Assembly: GCA_945952105.1 (NCBI GenBank)
Contig: CAMFGZ010000004.1
Span: forward strand, 213,377-277,376
Source of the DNA: an uncultured Rhodospirillaceae bacterium
Lineage (GTDB): Bacteria > Pseudomonadota > Alphaproteobacteria > Reyranellales > Reyranellaceae
Direction of reading: 5' to 3'
DNA: 64,000 nt
The notes beneath the pieces were generated by a model, which was not told the DNA's origin, did not search any database, and was given only the letters and a program-made list of their open reading frames with translations. Of the stretch, positions 16,191 to 26,637 are shown piece by piece; positions within the stretch are counted from its first letter, which is position 1, and each line of letters opens with the position of its first letter. The position numbers and the translations under genes were made by a program.

Positions 16191-17375
16191 ATGGCCCCCG
16201 CTGTTTTTGCCGATCGCCGCGCCGATCTCGACTGGCTTCGCGTGCTCGCCTTCGGCCTGCTGATTTTCTACCACGCCGGCATGGCGTGGTCGGGCTGGAG
16301 CTGGCACGTCACCAGCCCCGACAGTCTGGAAGGGCTGCGCGAGGCTATGCGGTTCCTGAACCGCTGGCGCATGCCGCTGATCTTCGTGGTCTCGGGCGCG
16401 GCCATCATGCTGGCGCTGGGCGACCGCACGCCGGGTGCCTTCGTGCGCGACCGGCTGAAGCGGCTGCTGCTGCCGCTCGCCTTCGGCATGGTCGTGATCG
16501 TGCCGCCGCAGGTCTATCTGGAGCGGCTGTCGAGCGGCCAGTTCACCGGCTCGTTCCTGCAGTGGCTGCCGCACGCTTTCGACGGCGTGTACCCGAAGGG
16601 CAATGTGAGCTGGCACCATCTCTGGTTCTTGGCCTACGTGCTGGTCTTCACCTTGGTGCTGCTGCCGGTCTTCCTGTGGGCACGCTCGGAAACCGGGCAG
16701 ACCGCCGTCGCGAAGGCCGGCCGGGTTGCGGCGCGATACGGCCTGCAGTGGCTGATGGTCCTGCCGCTCGCTGTCTCCTTCCTGTGGCTGGCGCCGATCT
16801 CGTGGAACATCAATGGGTTGGTCGGCGACTGGAACGGCCTCGTCTTCTACGGCGCGCTGCTGCTCTACGGCGCCTTCCTCTTCGGTTCGACCGATCTTCT
16901 GGTTGCCCTGCAGCGGCAGCGTTTCGTCTCGCTCACCGTCGGGATCGCGGCCTACGCGCTGCTCTACCTCGGCTATTTTGCCGGCACGGTCCGCCCGACG
17001 ATCCCGCCCGAGGCGCGGCCGGTCTTTGCACTCGTGTCGGCGATCAACGTGATGGCGTGGCTGTTCGCGATCGTCGGCTTCGCCCACCGCTATCTGACGA
17101 AGCGGCCGGCCTTCCTCTCCGAGGCGACCGAAGCGGTCTATCCCTTCTACCTGATCCACCAGACGGCGACGGTGATCGCGGTCTGGGCGCTCCTGAAGGC
17201 AGGCGCGCCACCGCTCCTCGGCTTCGCCGCGGCGGTCATGGCGACCTTCGCGGGAACCTGGCTGATTTACGCAGGGCTGGTGCGCCCGTGGCGCTGGGTC
17301 CGGCCGCTGTTCGGAATGAAAGCCGTCGGAACGGCAGCCCGGCGGTCCTTGCCCCGCCGCGCGGCAGGCCTATAA
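16191..17375 (+). CDS. Acyltransferase 3 family membrane protein (OpgC-like)
   Basis: 394-residue polytopic protein with around ten hydrophobic helices. It begins [20 protein letters not shown], the acyltransferase-3 signature whose His is essential in the family, and contains [14 protein letters not shown] and [16 protein letters not shown], typical of the glucan succinyltransferase MdoC/OpgC group. It probably O-acylates a periplasmic glucan or other surface sugar. The end [16 protein letters not shown] is a late-helix motif of the family. The next gene, phaA, follows after 35 bp but is unrelated in role. Confidence 0.82.
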   Translation: MAPAVFADRRADLDWLRVLAFGLLIFYHAGMAWSGWSWHVTSPDSLEGLREAMRFLNRWRMPLIFVVSGAAIMLALGDRTPGAFVRDRLKRLLLPLAFGMVVIVPPQVYLERLSSGQFTGSFLQWLPHAFDGVYPKGNVSWHHLWFLAYVLVFTLVLLPVFLWARSETGQTAVAKAGRVAARYGLQWLMVLPLAVSFLWLAPISWNINGLVGDWNGLVFYGALLLYGAFLFGSTDLLVALQRQRFVSLTVGIAAYALLYLGYFAGTVRPTIPPEARPVFALVSAINVMAWLFAIVGFAHRYLTKRPAFLSEATEAVYPFYLIHQTATVIAVWALLKAGAPPLLGFAAAVMATFAGTWLIYAGLVRPWRWVRPLFGMKAVGTAARRSLPRRAAGL

Positions 17376-17410
17376 ATATCCGCGAGGGCGGCCTGCCAAG
17401 GAGGAATTCA

Positions 17411-18589
<1,179 letters not shown>

Positions 18590-18613
18590 TCCTGCGCCGG
18601 CACTTCGAAAATC

Positions 18614-18651
18614 AAAACGCCCGGAGGAGAAATCCTTCGGGCGTTTTCTTG
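18614..18651. terminator. Strong bidirectional rho-independent terminator
   Basis: AAAACGCCCGGAGGA (18614-18628), GAAA tetraloop, then TCCTTCGGGCGTTTT (18633-18647): a 15-bp stem with a single G-U, flanked by A and T runs. It sits between phaA and a convergent lipoprotein gene, so it can serve both directions. Confidence 0.9.
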
Positions 18652-18652
18652 T

Positions 18653-19090
18653 TCAGGGATTGTAGTAGCTGCCGACCTGCGTGCCCTTGCGCACCAATTC
18701 GCGCCCGTCCTCCTGCGAGAGCCAGGTGAGCTGGGCGTCGTCGGCGCCCTTGGGCTGCGCCAGCAGGAAGCGGGTTTCTCCCGCCACGAGCGTGATGATC
18801 AGCTCGGTGCTCTGGCTGCTGCCGAAAGCGCGCAGATCGTAGGGATTGGGCGGCAGGTCGAGGCGCATCCAGGTGGAGCCCGTCAGTCCGCCGACGGGGT
18901 TGCGGCTCATGGAGATGGGAATGCTCGGGGCGTCCGGCGCGGCGGTGTTGCGCACGATATAGAGCGCGGCCATGCCGTCCTTGGCGACGGGGAAGCTCGT
19001 CGTGCCGTAGGCCTGGTACCAGGGCGAAGGCGAGTTCTGGCAAGCGGACAGGGAAAGCGCCAGCAACGCGGCGCCCAGAAACTTCTTCAT
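18653..19090 (-). CDS. Predicted lipoprotein, DUF2846-like
   Basis: 145 residues with a lipoprotein signal peptide: MKKFLGAALLALSLSACQNS has a lipobox with Cys17. The mature part contains DGMAALYIVRNTAAPDAPS, a predicted beta-rich core (STELIITLVAGETRFLLAQP) and ends GTQVGSYYNP. The pattern of an early 'AALYIVR' strand, NPVGGL and a late 'GE-RFL' strand resembles DUF2846-type lipoproteins. Function is unknown. The start is the first Met of the signal peptide; the long open frame upstream belongs to another reading of the MFS gene. Confidence 0.75.
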   Translation of the reverse strand: MKKFLGAALLALSLSACQNSPSPWYQAYGTTSFPVAKDGMAALYIVRNTAAPDAPSIPISMSRNPVGGLTGSTWMRLDLPPNPYDLRAFGSSQSTELIITLVAGETRFLLAQPKGADDAQLTWLSQEDGRELVRKGTQVGSYYNP

Positions 19091-19140
19091 GCAACGACCT
19101 CCGCCGGCAAATTCCGACGGACCGGCGGGCGGGTCAAGCC

Positions 19141-20349
19141 TCAGCCTGTCGCTGGCGTGGGCATGGTGCGCAGGCGGGCCAGAGGTGACAGGACGATGAC
19201 GAGGGTCGACAGGGCGAAGGAGCCGGCGATCAGCAGCAGCGCCGCGTGCAGTCCCGATTGTGCGGCGACCAGCCCGCCGGCGAGCGCGCCCAGCGGCCGG
19301 ATTCCGTAGATCGCGGTCTGGACGGTGGCGTTGACCCGTCCCATCAGCGGTGACGGCGTCACGAGCTGGCGCACCGTCGTCTGGCAGATCAGCCACAGCA
19401 TCGGCCCGAAGCCCACGAGAAAATAACCGCCGGCCGCGAAGGCGAAGCCGTTGCCCGAGGGTGCCGCGAGAAACAGCAGCGCCGCCGCGATCGAGACGGC
19501 CGGCCCGAAGATGAGGGTGACGAGCGGCGGCAGGCGGCGCGCGGTGGCCGGCGCCACCAGGGCGCCCAGGATCAGGCCGGCGCCGTAGGTCGATTGCGCA
19601 AGGCCCATATGCGCCGGATCGAGGTCGAGAGGTCCCAGCGCAAGCGGTGCCCAGATGGCGAGCAGGGCGAAGAAGGCGAAGTTCCAGAAGATCGCGCAGA
19701 GGCTGATGCCGCGCAGCAATTCGTTGCGCAAGACGAACGACGTGCCGAGGCGGATCGCGCCGGCGAGCGAGGGCCGTTCGCTGCCGGTGGCCGGGGCCGC
19801 GCCCTTCGGCAGGGCGAGCACGCAGGCCAGCGCGAGGCAGGCGCCGAGGGCGGCCAAAGCGTAACCCCAGGTCGGTGACAGATGTTGTGCGAGGAGGCCC
19901 GCCAAGAACGGTGCGGCGAGGCTCACGATCGCGCGTGCGAGTTCGAGGCGTGCGTTGGAGCGCGGCAGGTCGCCCGCCGCCACGAGGCTCGGCAGCAGCG
20001 ACACAGACGTCAGCACATAGACGACAGTGCCCGACGCGCCGGCGATGGCGGCGAGGCCCAGCAGGAGGACATGGCCGGTTGCCGCCGCGGCCACCGCGAC
20101 GATCGAGGCGGTGAGGCCGAGTGCCAGCGCCACGATCAGCATGCGGCGGCGCGGCAGGCGATCGATCCAGGCACCGGCGGGCAGCGAGACCAGCAGCCAT
20201 GAAGCACTCTGCGCGGCCACGAGCAGCCCGAGCAGGTCCGGTCCGGCGCCCAGGACAAGGGTCGCGGTCAGGGGAAGGGTCGCGAGCGCCATCTGGTCGG
20301 CGGCGTGAGTCCCGGCGGCGGCGCCGAGCAGGGCGGTGAAAGGTTTCAT
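19141..20349 (-). CDS. Major facilitator superfamily exporter (EntS-like)
   Basis: 402 residues, about twelve membrane helices. The loop between helices 2 and 3 reads PAGAWIDRLPRRRMLIVALA, the MFS signature. LVSLPAGAWIDR and LVTPSPLMGRVNATVQT match the MFS_3 group that includes enterobactin exporter EntS and macrolide exporters. Substrate unknown. The gene ends about 50 bp upstream of the lipoprotein gene on the same strand and is divergent from phaB. Confidence 0.87.
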   Translation of the reverse strand: MKPFTALLGAAAGTHAADQMALATLPLTATLVLGAGPDLLGLLVAAQSASWLLVSLPAGAWIDRLPRRRMLIVALALGLTASIVAVAAAATGHVLLLGLAAIAGASGTVVYVLTSVSLLPSLVAAGDLPRSNARLELARAIVSLAAPFLAGLLAQHLSPTWGYALAALGACLALACVLALPKGAAPATGSERPSLAGAIRLGTSFVLRNELLRGISLCAIFWNFAFFALLAIWAPLALGPLDLDPAHMGLAQSTYGAGLILGALVAPATARRLPPLVTLIFGPAVSIAAALLFLAAPSGNGFAFAAGGYFLVGFGPMLWLICQTTVRQLVTPSPLMGRVNATVQTAIYGIRPLGALAGGLVAAQSGLHAALLLIAGSFALSTLVIVLSPLARLRTMPTPATG

Positions 20350-20495
20350 GGCGGCGTTCTAGGCGCGCGAGGCCGGCCACCTCTATCCGGCGGCGTCGCT
20401 CAATTCGGTCGTGGCGCCGTCATGCATCTGACGCTTGCCGGGGACGGGGGATAACCGGCTAGAGTGTGGGGGGCGTTTTCATCAGGGAGGAAAGA

Positions 20496-21221
20496 ATGAC
20501 CGGACGGGTAGCAGTCGTGACGGGCGGAACGCGTGGCATCGGAGCCGCCATCTCCCGGATGTTGAAGGACAAGGGTTACAAGGTCGCCGCCACCTATGCG
20601 GGCAACGACGAGGCTGCCAACAAGTTCAAGGCCGAGACCGGCATCAACGTCTACAAGTTCGACGTCGGCGACTTCGCCGCCTGCCAGGCGGTGGTCGCCC
20701 AGATCGAAAAGGACATGGGTCCCGTCGATGTCCTGGTGAACAATGCCGGCATCACGCGCGACTCCACGATGCGCCGCCTGACCCGCGACATGTGGGATGC
20801 CGTCATCGACACCAACCTCGGCTCCTGCTTCAACATGAGCAAGGCGGTGTGGGACGGCATGAACACGCGCGGCTTCGGCCGCATCGTCAACATCGGCTCG
20901 ATCAACGGCCAGGGCGGCCAGTACGGCCAGGTGAACTATGCCGCCGCCAAGTCGGGCATCCACGGCTTCACCAAGGCGCTGGCCCAGGAAGGCGCATCGA
21001 AGGGCATCACCGTGAATGCGATCGCGCCGGGCTACACCGAAACCGACATGGTCGCGGCGGTGCCGGCCAACGTGCTGGAGAAGATCGTGGCGAAGATCCC
21101 GGTCGGCCGTCTCGGCAAGGCCGAGGAAATCGGCCGCGGCGTGATGTTCCTGATCGCCGACGATGCCGGCTTCATCACCGGCTCGACCCTGTCGATCAAC
21201 GGCGGCCAGCATATGTACTGA
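20496..21221 (+). CDS. phaB: Acetoacetyl-CoA reductase PhaB
   Basis: NADPH-dependent short-chain dehydrogenase, 241 residues; reduces acetoacetyl-CoA to (R)-3-hydroxybutyryl-CoA for PHB. The cofactor motif is VVTGGTRGIGAAISRML; DVLVNNAGITRDSTMRRL, the catalytic Ser in VNIGSINGQGGQYGQ, and YAAAKSGIHGFTKALAQEG (YxxxK) are the typical PhaB residues. A GGGAGGA ribosome site precedes the ATG. A clear terminator follows, so the gene is a single-gene unit. Confidence 0.94.
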   Translation: MTGRVAVVTGGTRGIGAAISRMLKDKGYKVAATYAGNDEAANKFKAETGINVYKFDVGDFAACQAVVAQIEKDMGPVDVLVNNAGITRDSTMRRLTRDMWDAVIDTNLGSCFNMSKAVWDGMNTRGFGRIVNIGSINGQGGQYGQVNYAAAKSGIHGFTKALAQEGASKGITVNAIAPGYTETDMVAAVPANVLEKIVAKIPVGRLGKAEEIGRGVMFLIADDAGFITGSTLSINGGQHMY

Positions 21222-21276
21222 CATGGGGCTGGCGCGAGCTTGGGGCTGACCAGGCGGCGCGAAAACGCCAAGATGC

Positions 21277-21303
21277 GGGCCGGCATAATCTGCCGGCCCT
21301 TTT
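21277..21303 (+). terminator. Rho-independent terminator after phaB
   Basis: GGGCCGGCA (21277-21285), loop TAATC, TGCCGGCCC (21291-21299), followed by TTTT. Perfect 9-bp GC-rich stem with a T-tail, 55 bp after the phaB stop and 30 bp before the next start. Confidence 0.9.
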
Positions 21304-21332
21304 CATTCGTGTTTCTTTCGTTGGAGCGACCC

Positions 21333-21731
21333 GTGGCCAAGCTGACCGAGTACAAGGACATGAACCCGCGGGCCAAGGCCGTGGTCGAGGGTATCGCCAA
21401 GGCGCGCGGCAGCGATCCGGCCAACATCAACAACGTATGGAAGGCGCTGGCCCGCCATCCCGACACGATGGAGCGGTTCGCCGCGGAGATGAAGGCGGTG
21501 ATGGCGCCGGGCGCGCTCGACGGCCTCACCAAGGAGCTGATCTATCTCGCCGTGTCGGTCGCCAACCAGTGCGACTATTGCATCGCCTCGCACGGCACCA
21601 TGGCGCGCCAGAAGGGCATGACCGAGGAGATGTTCGGGGAATTCATGGCGGTCGTGCTGGCCGCGCAGAAGGGCAACAAGATCGCGACGGCATATCGTGT
21701 ACCGGTCGACGCGGCGTTCGAGGAGAAGTGA
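21333..21731 (+). CDS. Carboxymuconolactone decarboxylase/AhpD-like protein
   Basis: 132 residues from GTG 21333 (GGAG seven bases upstream); the longer frame to 21240 would run through the phaB terminator. It contains VANQCDYCIASHGTMARQKG, the CxxC...H redox motif of AhpD-like alkylhydroperoxidases. Known members reduce peroxides or act as decarboxylases; the CxxC favours a peroxidase-type role. The stop codon lies one base before the tam start, so cotranscription is likely. Confidence 0.82.
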   Translation: MAKLTEYKDMNPRAKAVVEGIAKARGSDPANINNVWKALARHPDTMERFAAEMKAVMAPGALDGLTKELIYLAVSVANQCDYCIASHGTMARQKGMTEEMFGEFMAVVLAAQKGNKIATAYRVPVDAAFEEK

Positions 21732-21732
21732 C

Positions 21733-22536
21733 GTGAGCGACGGAAAGTCCACGACGTGGGATGCCAATCTCTACCTGAAATTCGCCGATCACCGCACGCG
21801 GCCGGCGCTCGACCTGATGGGCCGGCTCGATCCGGCGAACGGCGCGCGGCCGGGCCATGCGATCTACGACCTGGGCTGCGGTGCCGGTAACATCTCGCGC
21901 ATCCTCGCCGAGCGTTTCCCCGAAGCGCCGGTCATCGGCATCGACTCGTCCGAGGAGATGCTGGCCAAGGCGCGCAGCCAGACGGTCGATGCGCGGGTCA
22001 CTTTCGACAAGGGCGACCTCGCGCATTTCAAGCCCAGCCTGCCGCCGGGCATCCTCTACAGCAACGCCGCCTATCAGTGGCTCGACGGCCATATCGATAT
22101 GTTCCCTGGGCTCCTGAAGCTGCTGCCGTCCGGCGGTCAGCTCGCAATCCAGATGCCGCGCAACCATGAGGCGCCCTCCCATGCGTCGATGCACGAGGCG
22201 GCCATTGCCGGTCCCTGGCGCGACAAGCTCACGAAGGTGCGCCCGATCGTGAGGGTCGAGGAGCCGGAGCGCTATTACGACGTGCTGAAGCCGCTGTGCT
22301 CGGATCTCGAGGTCTGGGAATCGATCTACCAGCAGCCGCTCACCGGCAAGGACCCGGTGGCGCAGTACACCTCGTCGACCGGCCTGCGGCCCTATCTCGA
22401 ACTGCTGCAGGAACCGGAGCGCACGGACTTCTACAACACCTATGCCGCGCTGCTGGCCAAGGCCTATCCGACGCGACCCGACGGCATCACGCTGTTCCCC
22501 TTCCGCCGCCTGTTTATCGTGGCGCGCCGCGCATGA
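21733..22536 (+). CDS. tam: Trans-aconitate 2-methyltransferase Tam
   Basis: 267-residue SAM-dependent methyltransferase starting at GTG 21733. WDANLYLKFADHRTRPALDL is the typical Tam N-terminus. The SAM site is IYDLGCGAGNISRILAERF, followed by GIDSSEEMLAKAR. SNAAYQWLDGHIDMFPGLL and AIQMPRNHEAPSHASMHEA are further Tam blocks. The enzyme methylates trans-aconitate, a toxic by-product of the citric acid cycle. Its end overlaps the ggt start by ATGA. Confidence 0.92.
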   Translation: MSDGKSTTWDANLYLKFADHRTRPALDLMGRLDPANGARPGHAIYDLGCGAGNISRILAERFPEAPVIGIDSSEEMLAKARSQTVDARVTFDKGDLAHFKPSLPPGILYSNAAYQWLDGHIDMFPGLLKLLPSGGQLAIQMPRNHEAPSHASMHEAAIAGPWRDKLTKVRPIVRVEEPERYYDVLKPLCSDLEVWESIYQQPLTGKDPVAQYTSSTGLRPYLELLQEPERTDFYNTYAALLAKAYPTRPDGITLFPFRRLFIVARRA

Positions 22537-24188
22537 TCCTGCGCCGCCTGCTCGGTGTCGCGCTGCTGCTGGCCGCGGCCTGTCGGGTGCCATCGGCGCA
22601 GGCGGCGCCGCAATCGATGGTCGCGGCGGCGCATCCGCTGGCAGTCGAAGCGGGACTGGAGATGCTGCGCCGCGGCGGTACCGCCGTCGATGCGGCGATC
22701 GCCGTCCAGTTGATGCTGGGAGTCGTCGAGCCGCACGCCTCGGGCATCGGTGGCGGCGGCTTCCTGCTGCACTACGACGGGGCCACGCACGCCATCACCG
22801 TCTATGACGGTCGCGAGACGGCGCCGGCCGGCGCGACGCCCGGCATGTTCCTCGCCGCCAACGGCAAGCCGCTGGGCTATCGCGAAGCCGTCGCCTCCGG
22901 CATTTCGGTCGGCGTGCCCGGCCTGATGTCGATGCTGGAACTCGCGCACCAGGAAAAGGGCAAGCTCGCCTGGCGCGATCTGTTCCAGCCGGCCATCGTC
23001 GCCGCCCGCGGCGGCTTTCCCGTGTCGTCCCGGCTCGCGACCTGGCTGCAGCGGATGCCGGCACTGCGCGAGGAGGCCGCGATCCGCGAGACCTTCTTCC
23101 ACGCCGACGGATTGCCGCGCGAGCGCGGCGATCGCATCGTCAATCCGGCGCTTGCCGACACGATGGGGTTGATCGCCACGCGCGGCGCGCGGGTCCTGTA
23201 CCAGGGGCCGATCGCGGCGGAGATCGTCGGTCGCGTGCGCGGCCATCGCCGGCCCGGTACGCTCTCCGCCGCCGATCTGGCCGACTACAAGCCAGTCAAG
23301 CGCGAGGCCCTCTGCGGGACCTACCGGGTTTGGACCGTGTGCGGCATGCCGCCACCCTCGTCGGGCGGCATCGCGATCCTGCAGGTCCTGGGCCTGATCC
23401 AGCCCTTCGACATCCAGCGCGATGCACCGAACGACACGCGCGCCATTCATTTGATCGCCGAAGCGAGCCGGCTGGCCTTCGCCGACCGCGACCGCTACGT
23501 CGCCGACCCGGCTTTCGTGGACGTGCCCGTGGTCGGCTTGCTCTCCTCTGCCTATCTCGCGGAGCGCCGCAAGCTGATGTCGCCCGACCGCAGCATGGGC
23601 AAGGTCGGCCCCGGAATACCGCCGGGCTATGTCGAACGCGGCACCAGCCACATCAGCATCGTCGATCGCTGGGGCAACGCCGTCAGCTTCACCACCACCA
23701 TCGAGGCGCCGTTCGGCGCGCAGATGATGGTGCGCGGCTTCATCCTGAACAACGAGCTGACGGACTTCTCGCCGCGACCCGAGCTCGGCGGTAAGCCGGT
23801 GGCCAATCGCGTACAGCCCGGCAAGCGGCCGCGCTCCTCCATGTCGCCGACCTTCGTCCTCGACCGCGACGGCAGGCTGGTAGCGGCGCTGGGCTCGGCG
23901 GGCGGCGCCCGGATCATCGGCGATACGCTGCAGACGCTGATTGGCCTGCTCGACTGGGACCTTTCGGCCCAGGCCGCCGTCGACCTGCCGCGGGTCGCCA
24001 ACCTCAACGGCCCGACGGAACTGGAGGAGGGGACGCCGATCGCGGACCAGGCGGACGCCTTGCGCAAGCTGGGCCATGAAGTACAAGTCCGCCGGCATGA
24101 AGGCGGCCTGACGGCCATCCGGCGCACGGGCGAGGGGTGGGAAGGCGGCGCCGACCCGCGGCGCGATGGCGTCGCCCGAGGAGAATAG
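22533..24188 (+). CDS. ggt: Gamma-glutamyltranspeptidase
   Basis: Periplasmic N-terminal nucleophile hydrolase, 551 residues. A signal peptide covers about residues 1-25 (LLGVALLLAAACRVPSAQA). MVAAAHPLAVEAGLEMLRRG and GIGGGGFLLHYDG mark the large subunit. The autocleavage/nucleophile Thr lies in VERGTSHISIVDRWGNAVSF, which starts the small subunit. RSSMSPTFVLDRDGRL and LGSAGGARIIGDTLQ follow. It transfers or hydrolyses the gamma-glutamyl group of glutathione. The Cys in the signal region (LAAACRV) could make it a lipoprotein. Coupled to tam by ATGA. Confidence 0.92.
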   Translation: MILRRLLGVALLLAAACRVPSAQAAPQSMVAAAHPLAVEAGLEMLRRGGTAVDAAIAVQLMLGVVEPHASGIGGGGFLLHYDGATHAITVYDGRETAPAGATPGMFLAANGKPLGYREAVASGISVGVPGLMSMLELAHQEKGKLAWRDLFQPAIVAARGGFPVSSRLATWLQRMPALREEAAIRETFFHADGLPRERGDRIVNPALADTMGLIATRGARVLYQGPIAAEIVGRVRGHRRPGTLSAADLADYKPVKREALCGTYRVWTVCGMPPPSSGGIAILQVLGLIQPFDIQRDAPNDTRAIHLIAEASRLAFADRDRYVADPAFVDVPVVGLLSSAYLAERRKLMSPDRSMGKVGPGIPPGYVERGTSHISIVDRWGNAVSFTTTIEAPFGAQMMVRGFILNNELTDFSPRPELGGKPVANRVQPGKRPRSSMSPTFVLDRDGRLVAALGSAGGARIIGDTLQTLIGLLDWDLSAQAAVDLPRVANLNGPTELEEGTPIADQADALRKLGHEVQVRRHEGGLTAIRRTGEGWEGGADPRRDGVARGE

Positions 24189-24191
24189 AAA

Positions 24192-25376
24192 GTGGCCGCA
24201 AAGAAACTCCCCACCGTCATTCTGCGCGCCGGCGAGGATCGCCGCGTCCGCGGTGGCCATCCCTGGGCCTTCTCGAACGAAATCCTGATGGATGCCGATG
24301 CCAAGGCGATTCCCGCTGGCAGCCTGGCGACCCTGCGCGCGCCGGGCGGCGAGGCGCTCGGTGTATGCACGTTCAACCCGCATTCGCTGATCGCCGCTCG
24401 CCTTCTCAGCACGAACCCTGAAGCGCAAGCCGATGCCCTGTTCTTCGGGCGGATCCTGACCCGCGCGGCGGCCCTGCGCGACCGGCTGGTCGGCGTGCCC
24501 TATTACCGGCTGATCCACGCCGAAGCCGACGGAATTCCGGGCGTGATTGTCGACCGGTTCGGCGACGCCTTCGTGGTGCAGGTGAACACCGCCGGCATGG
24601 AGGCGCTGACGCCGGTTCTGATCGAGGCGCTGGAGGCGGAATTCTCGCCAGCCACGATCATCCTCAAGAACGATTCGCCGGTGCGCGAACTCGAAGGCCT
24701 GAAGCGCGAGGTCGTGTTGGCCAAGGGCGAGGCCGGCAGCATCGAGCTGATCGAGAACGACGCCCGCTTCGTGGCCGATCTTTCCGAAGGCCAGAAAACC
24801 GGTTGGTTCTACGACCAGCGCGACAACCGCCGCTTCATGGCGGGGCTCGCGAAGGACGCGCGCGTCCTCGACGCCTATTGCTACAGCGGCGGCTTCGGCG
24901 TGCTGGCGGCGAAGCACGGTGCCAAATCCGTCGTCTGCCTCGACCGCTCGCAACCCGCGCTCAACGCGGCCCGGCAGGCGGCAACCCTCAACGGAGTGGA
25001 CAAGGTCGTGTCTTTCCAGAAGGGCGAGGTCTTCGAGACGCTGGAGAAGGAGAAGCCGCGCTCCTATGAGGTCGTGATGTGCGATCCGCCGGCCTTCGTG
25101 AAGAGCCGCAAGGATCTCAAGACCGGCGCCCAGGGATATCGCAAGCTGGTGCGGTTGGCGGCGCCCCTCGTGACGCGTGGCGGCTTCTTCTTCGTCGCCT
25201 CGTGCTCACATCTCGTCGATCCGCCGCTGTTCGCCGAGCAGGTCCGACGCGGCCTGCGCGACGCGCAGCGTTCGGGCCGCATCCTGCTGAGCAGCGGCGC
25301 GGCGCTGGACCACCCGGTCCATCCGAGCCTGCCGGAGACGGCCTATCTCAAGGCCATGGTGCTGCAACTCGACTGA
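24192..25376 (+). CDS. 23S rRNA m5C methyltransferase, RlmI-like
   Basis: 394 residues with GTG start 24192. The N-terminal PUA domain contains ILRAGEDRRVRGGHPWAFSN. The central region (IPGVIVDRFGDAFVVQVNT) precedes a SAM-binding Rossmann domain (ARVLDAYCYSGGFGVLAAKHG) with motif IV MCDPPAFVKSRKDL and the Cys motif FVASCSHLVDPPLF. This is the RlmI/YccW layout; RlmI methylates C1962 of 23S rRNA. It begins 3 bp after ggt, so it is probably in the same transcript. Confidence 0.88.
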   Translation: MAAKKLPTVILRAGEDRRVRGGHPWAFSNEILMDADAKAIPAGSLATLRAPGGEALGVCTFNPHSLIAARLLSTNPEAQADALFFGRILTRAAALRDRLVGVPYYRLIHAEADGIPGVIVDRFGDAFVVQVNTAGMEALTPVLIEALEAEFSPATIILKNDSPVRELEGLKREVVLAKGEAGSIELIENDARFVADLSEGQKTGWFYDQRDNRRFMAGLAKDARVLDAYCYSGGFGVLAAKHGAKSVVCLDRSQPALNAARQAATLNGVDKVVSFQKGEVFETLEKEKPRSYEVVMCDPPAFVKSRKDLKTGAQGYRKLVRLAAPLVTRGGFFFVASCSHLVDPPLFAEQVRRGLRDAQRSGRILLSSGAALDHPVHPSLPETAYLKAMVLQLD

Positions 25377-25398
25377 TCGGAAACCTCGGGGGAGGAAT

Positions 25399-26637
25399 AT
25401 GTCGATGAATCGCTTGCTGCTTGCGGTGGCCTTGGTGTGCCTGATGGGCACGGGCTGCTCCATTCCAGACCGCGGAGACGCCGTTCCCCGGGTCGACACG
25501 GCGCGTGCCATGCCGCTCGGCATTCCCAATGCGCGTTTTTATGCCGACGGCGATCCCAGACTGATGGTCGAGGAGGGGGTGCAATCCGGCATGCGCGAGG
25601 CCGCCGCCCTGCGGGCCGAGGGGAAGCCGCAGGCCAAGGCGCCGCCCGCTTACTTCCTCGCCATCTCCGGTGGAGGCGACAACGGTGCGTTCGGCGCCGG
25701 CCTGATGAACGGATGGACGGCCGTCGGCACGCGGCCACGGTTCAAGATGGTCACCGGCGTCAGCACCGGCGCGCTGATCGCCCCGTTCGCCTTCCTCGGG
25801 TCCGACTACGATGCGCAACTGCGCGAGGTCTACACGACCATGACGCCGGACAAGGTGTATCGCATGCGCGGCCTCACGGCGGCCCTGTTCGACGATGCCA
25901 TGGCCGATACGGGACCGCTTGCCGAGGTGATCGCCCGGTATGCCGACCAGAAGCTGCTCGACGCGATCGCCGCCGAGTACCGCAAGGGCCGGCTGCTGAT
26001 GATCGGCACGACCGATCTCGATGCCCAGCGGCCGGTGATCTGGAACATCGGCGCCATTGCCGAGAGCGGCAAGCCGGGCTCGCTCGAGCTCTTCCGCAAG
26101 ATCCTGCGGGCCTCGGCCGCCATTCCCGGCGCCTTCCAGCCGGTGCTGATCGACGTCGAACTCGACGGCAAGAAGTACCAGGAGCTGCACGTCGATGGCG
26201 GCGCCATCGCCCAGCTCTTCCTCTACCCGCCGTCGATCGACATGTCGGCCTCGAAGCGCGAGCGCTACGCCTACATCATCCGCAACGCGCGTCTCGATCC
26301 GGACTATGCGGTGGCGGAGCGCCGGACGATCACGATTGCCGGTCGCGCCATCAGCACCATGCTTGCGGCCAGCGGCGTCAACGACGTGCTGCGCACCTAC
26401 TTCGTCTCGCAACGTGACAAGGTCGACTACAACCTCGCCTATATCGGGCGGGATTTCGAGGCACCCAAGAAGGGCGAGTTCGACCAGTCCTACATGAACG
26501 CGCTGTACGAGTATGGCGTCCGTCAGATCGTCGAGGGCCGGGCGTGGCACAAGCATCCGCCGGGCCTCGGCACGCCGGCCGGCGTGCCGACCCGCGGGCT
26601 TCCCCTCAACGGGCGATCAGCAGAACAGGGCTCCTGA
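25399..26637 (+). CDS. Patatin-like phospholipase lipoprotein
   Basis: 412 residues. A lipoprotein signal (ALVCLMGTGCSIP) puts Cys at about residue 17. The patatin domain has the oxyanion loop ISGGGDNGAFGAGLMNGW, the nucleophile GxSxG in VTGVSTGALIAPFAFLGS and the catalytic Asp in HVDGGAIAQLF. It should hydrolyse acyl esters of lipids in the periplasm or at the envelope. It is preceded by GGGGGAGGAA, a strong ribosome site. The 3' end overlaps a convergent antiporter gene by 32 bp. Confidence 0.88.
   Translation: MSMNRLLLAVALVCLMGTGCSIPDRGDAVPRVDTARAMPLGIPNARFYADGDPRLMVEEGVQSGMREAAALRAEGKPQAKAPPAYFLAISGGGDNGAFGAGLMNGWTAVGTRPRFKMVTGVSTGALIAPFAFLGSDYDAQLREVYTTMTPDKVYRMRGLTAALFDDAMADTGPLAEVIARYADQKLLDAIAAEYRKGRLLMIGTTDLDAQRPVIWNIGAIAESGKPGSLELFRKILRASAAIPGAFQPVLIDVELDGKKYQELHVDGGAIAQLFLYPPSIDMSASKRERYAYIIRNARLDPDYAVAERRTITIAGRAISTMLAASGVNDVLRTYFVSQRDKVDYNLAYIGRDFEAPKKGEFDQSYMNALYEYGVRQIVEGRAWHKHPPGLGTPAGVPTRGLPLNGRSAEQGS

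Noticed and set aside
22464..24953. 829-codon antisense frame over tam/ggt/rlmI
   Set aside because: Crosses three well-supported genes and has no protein-like features.
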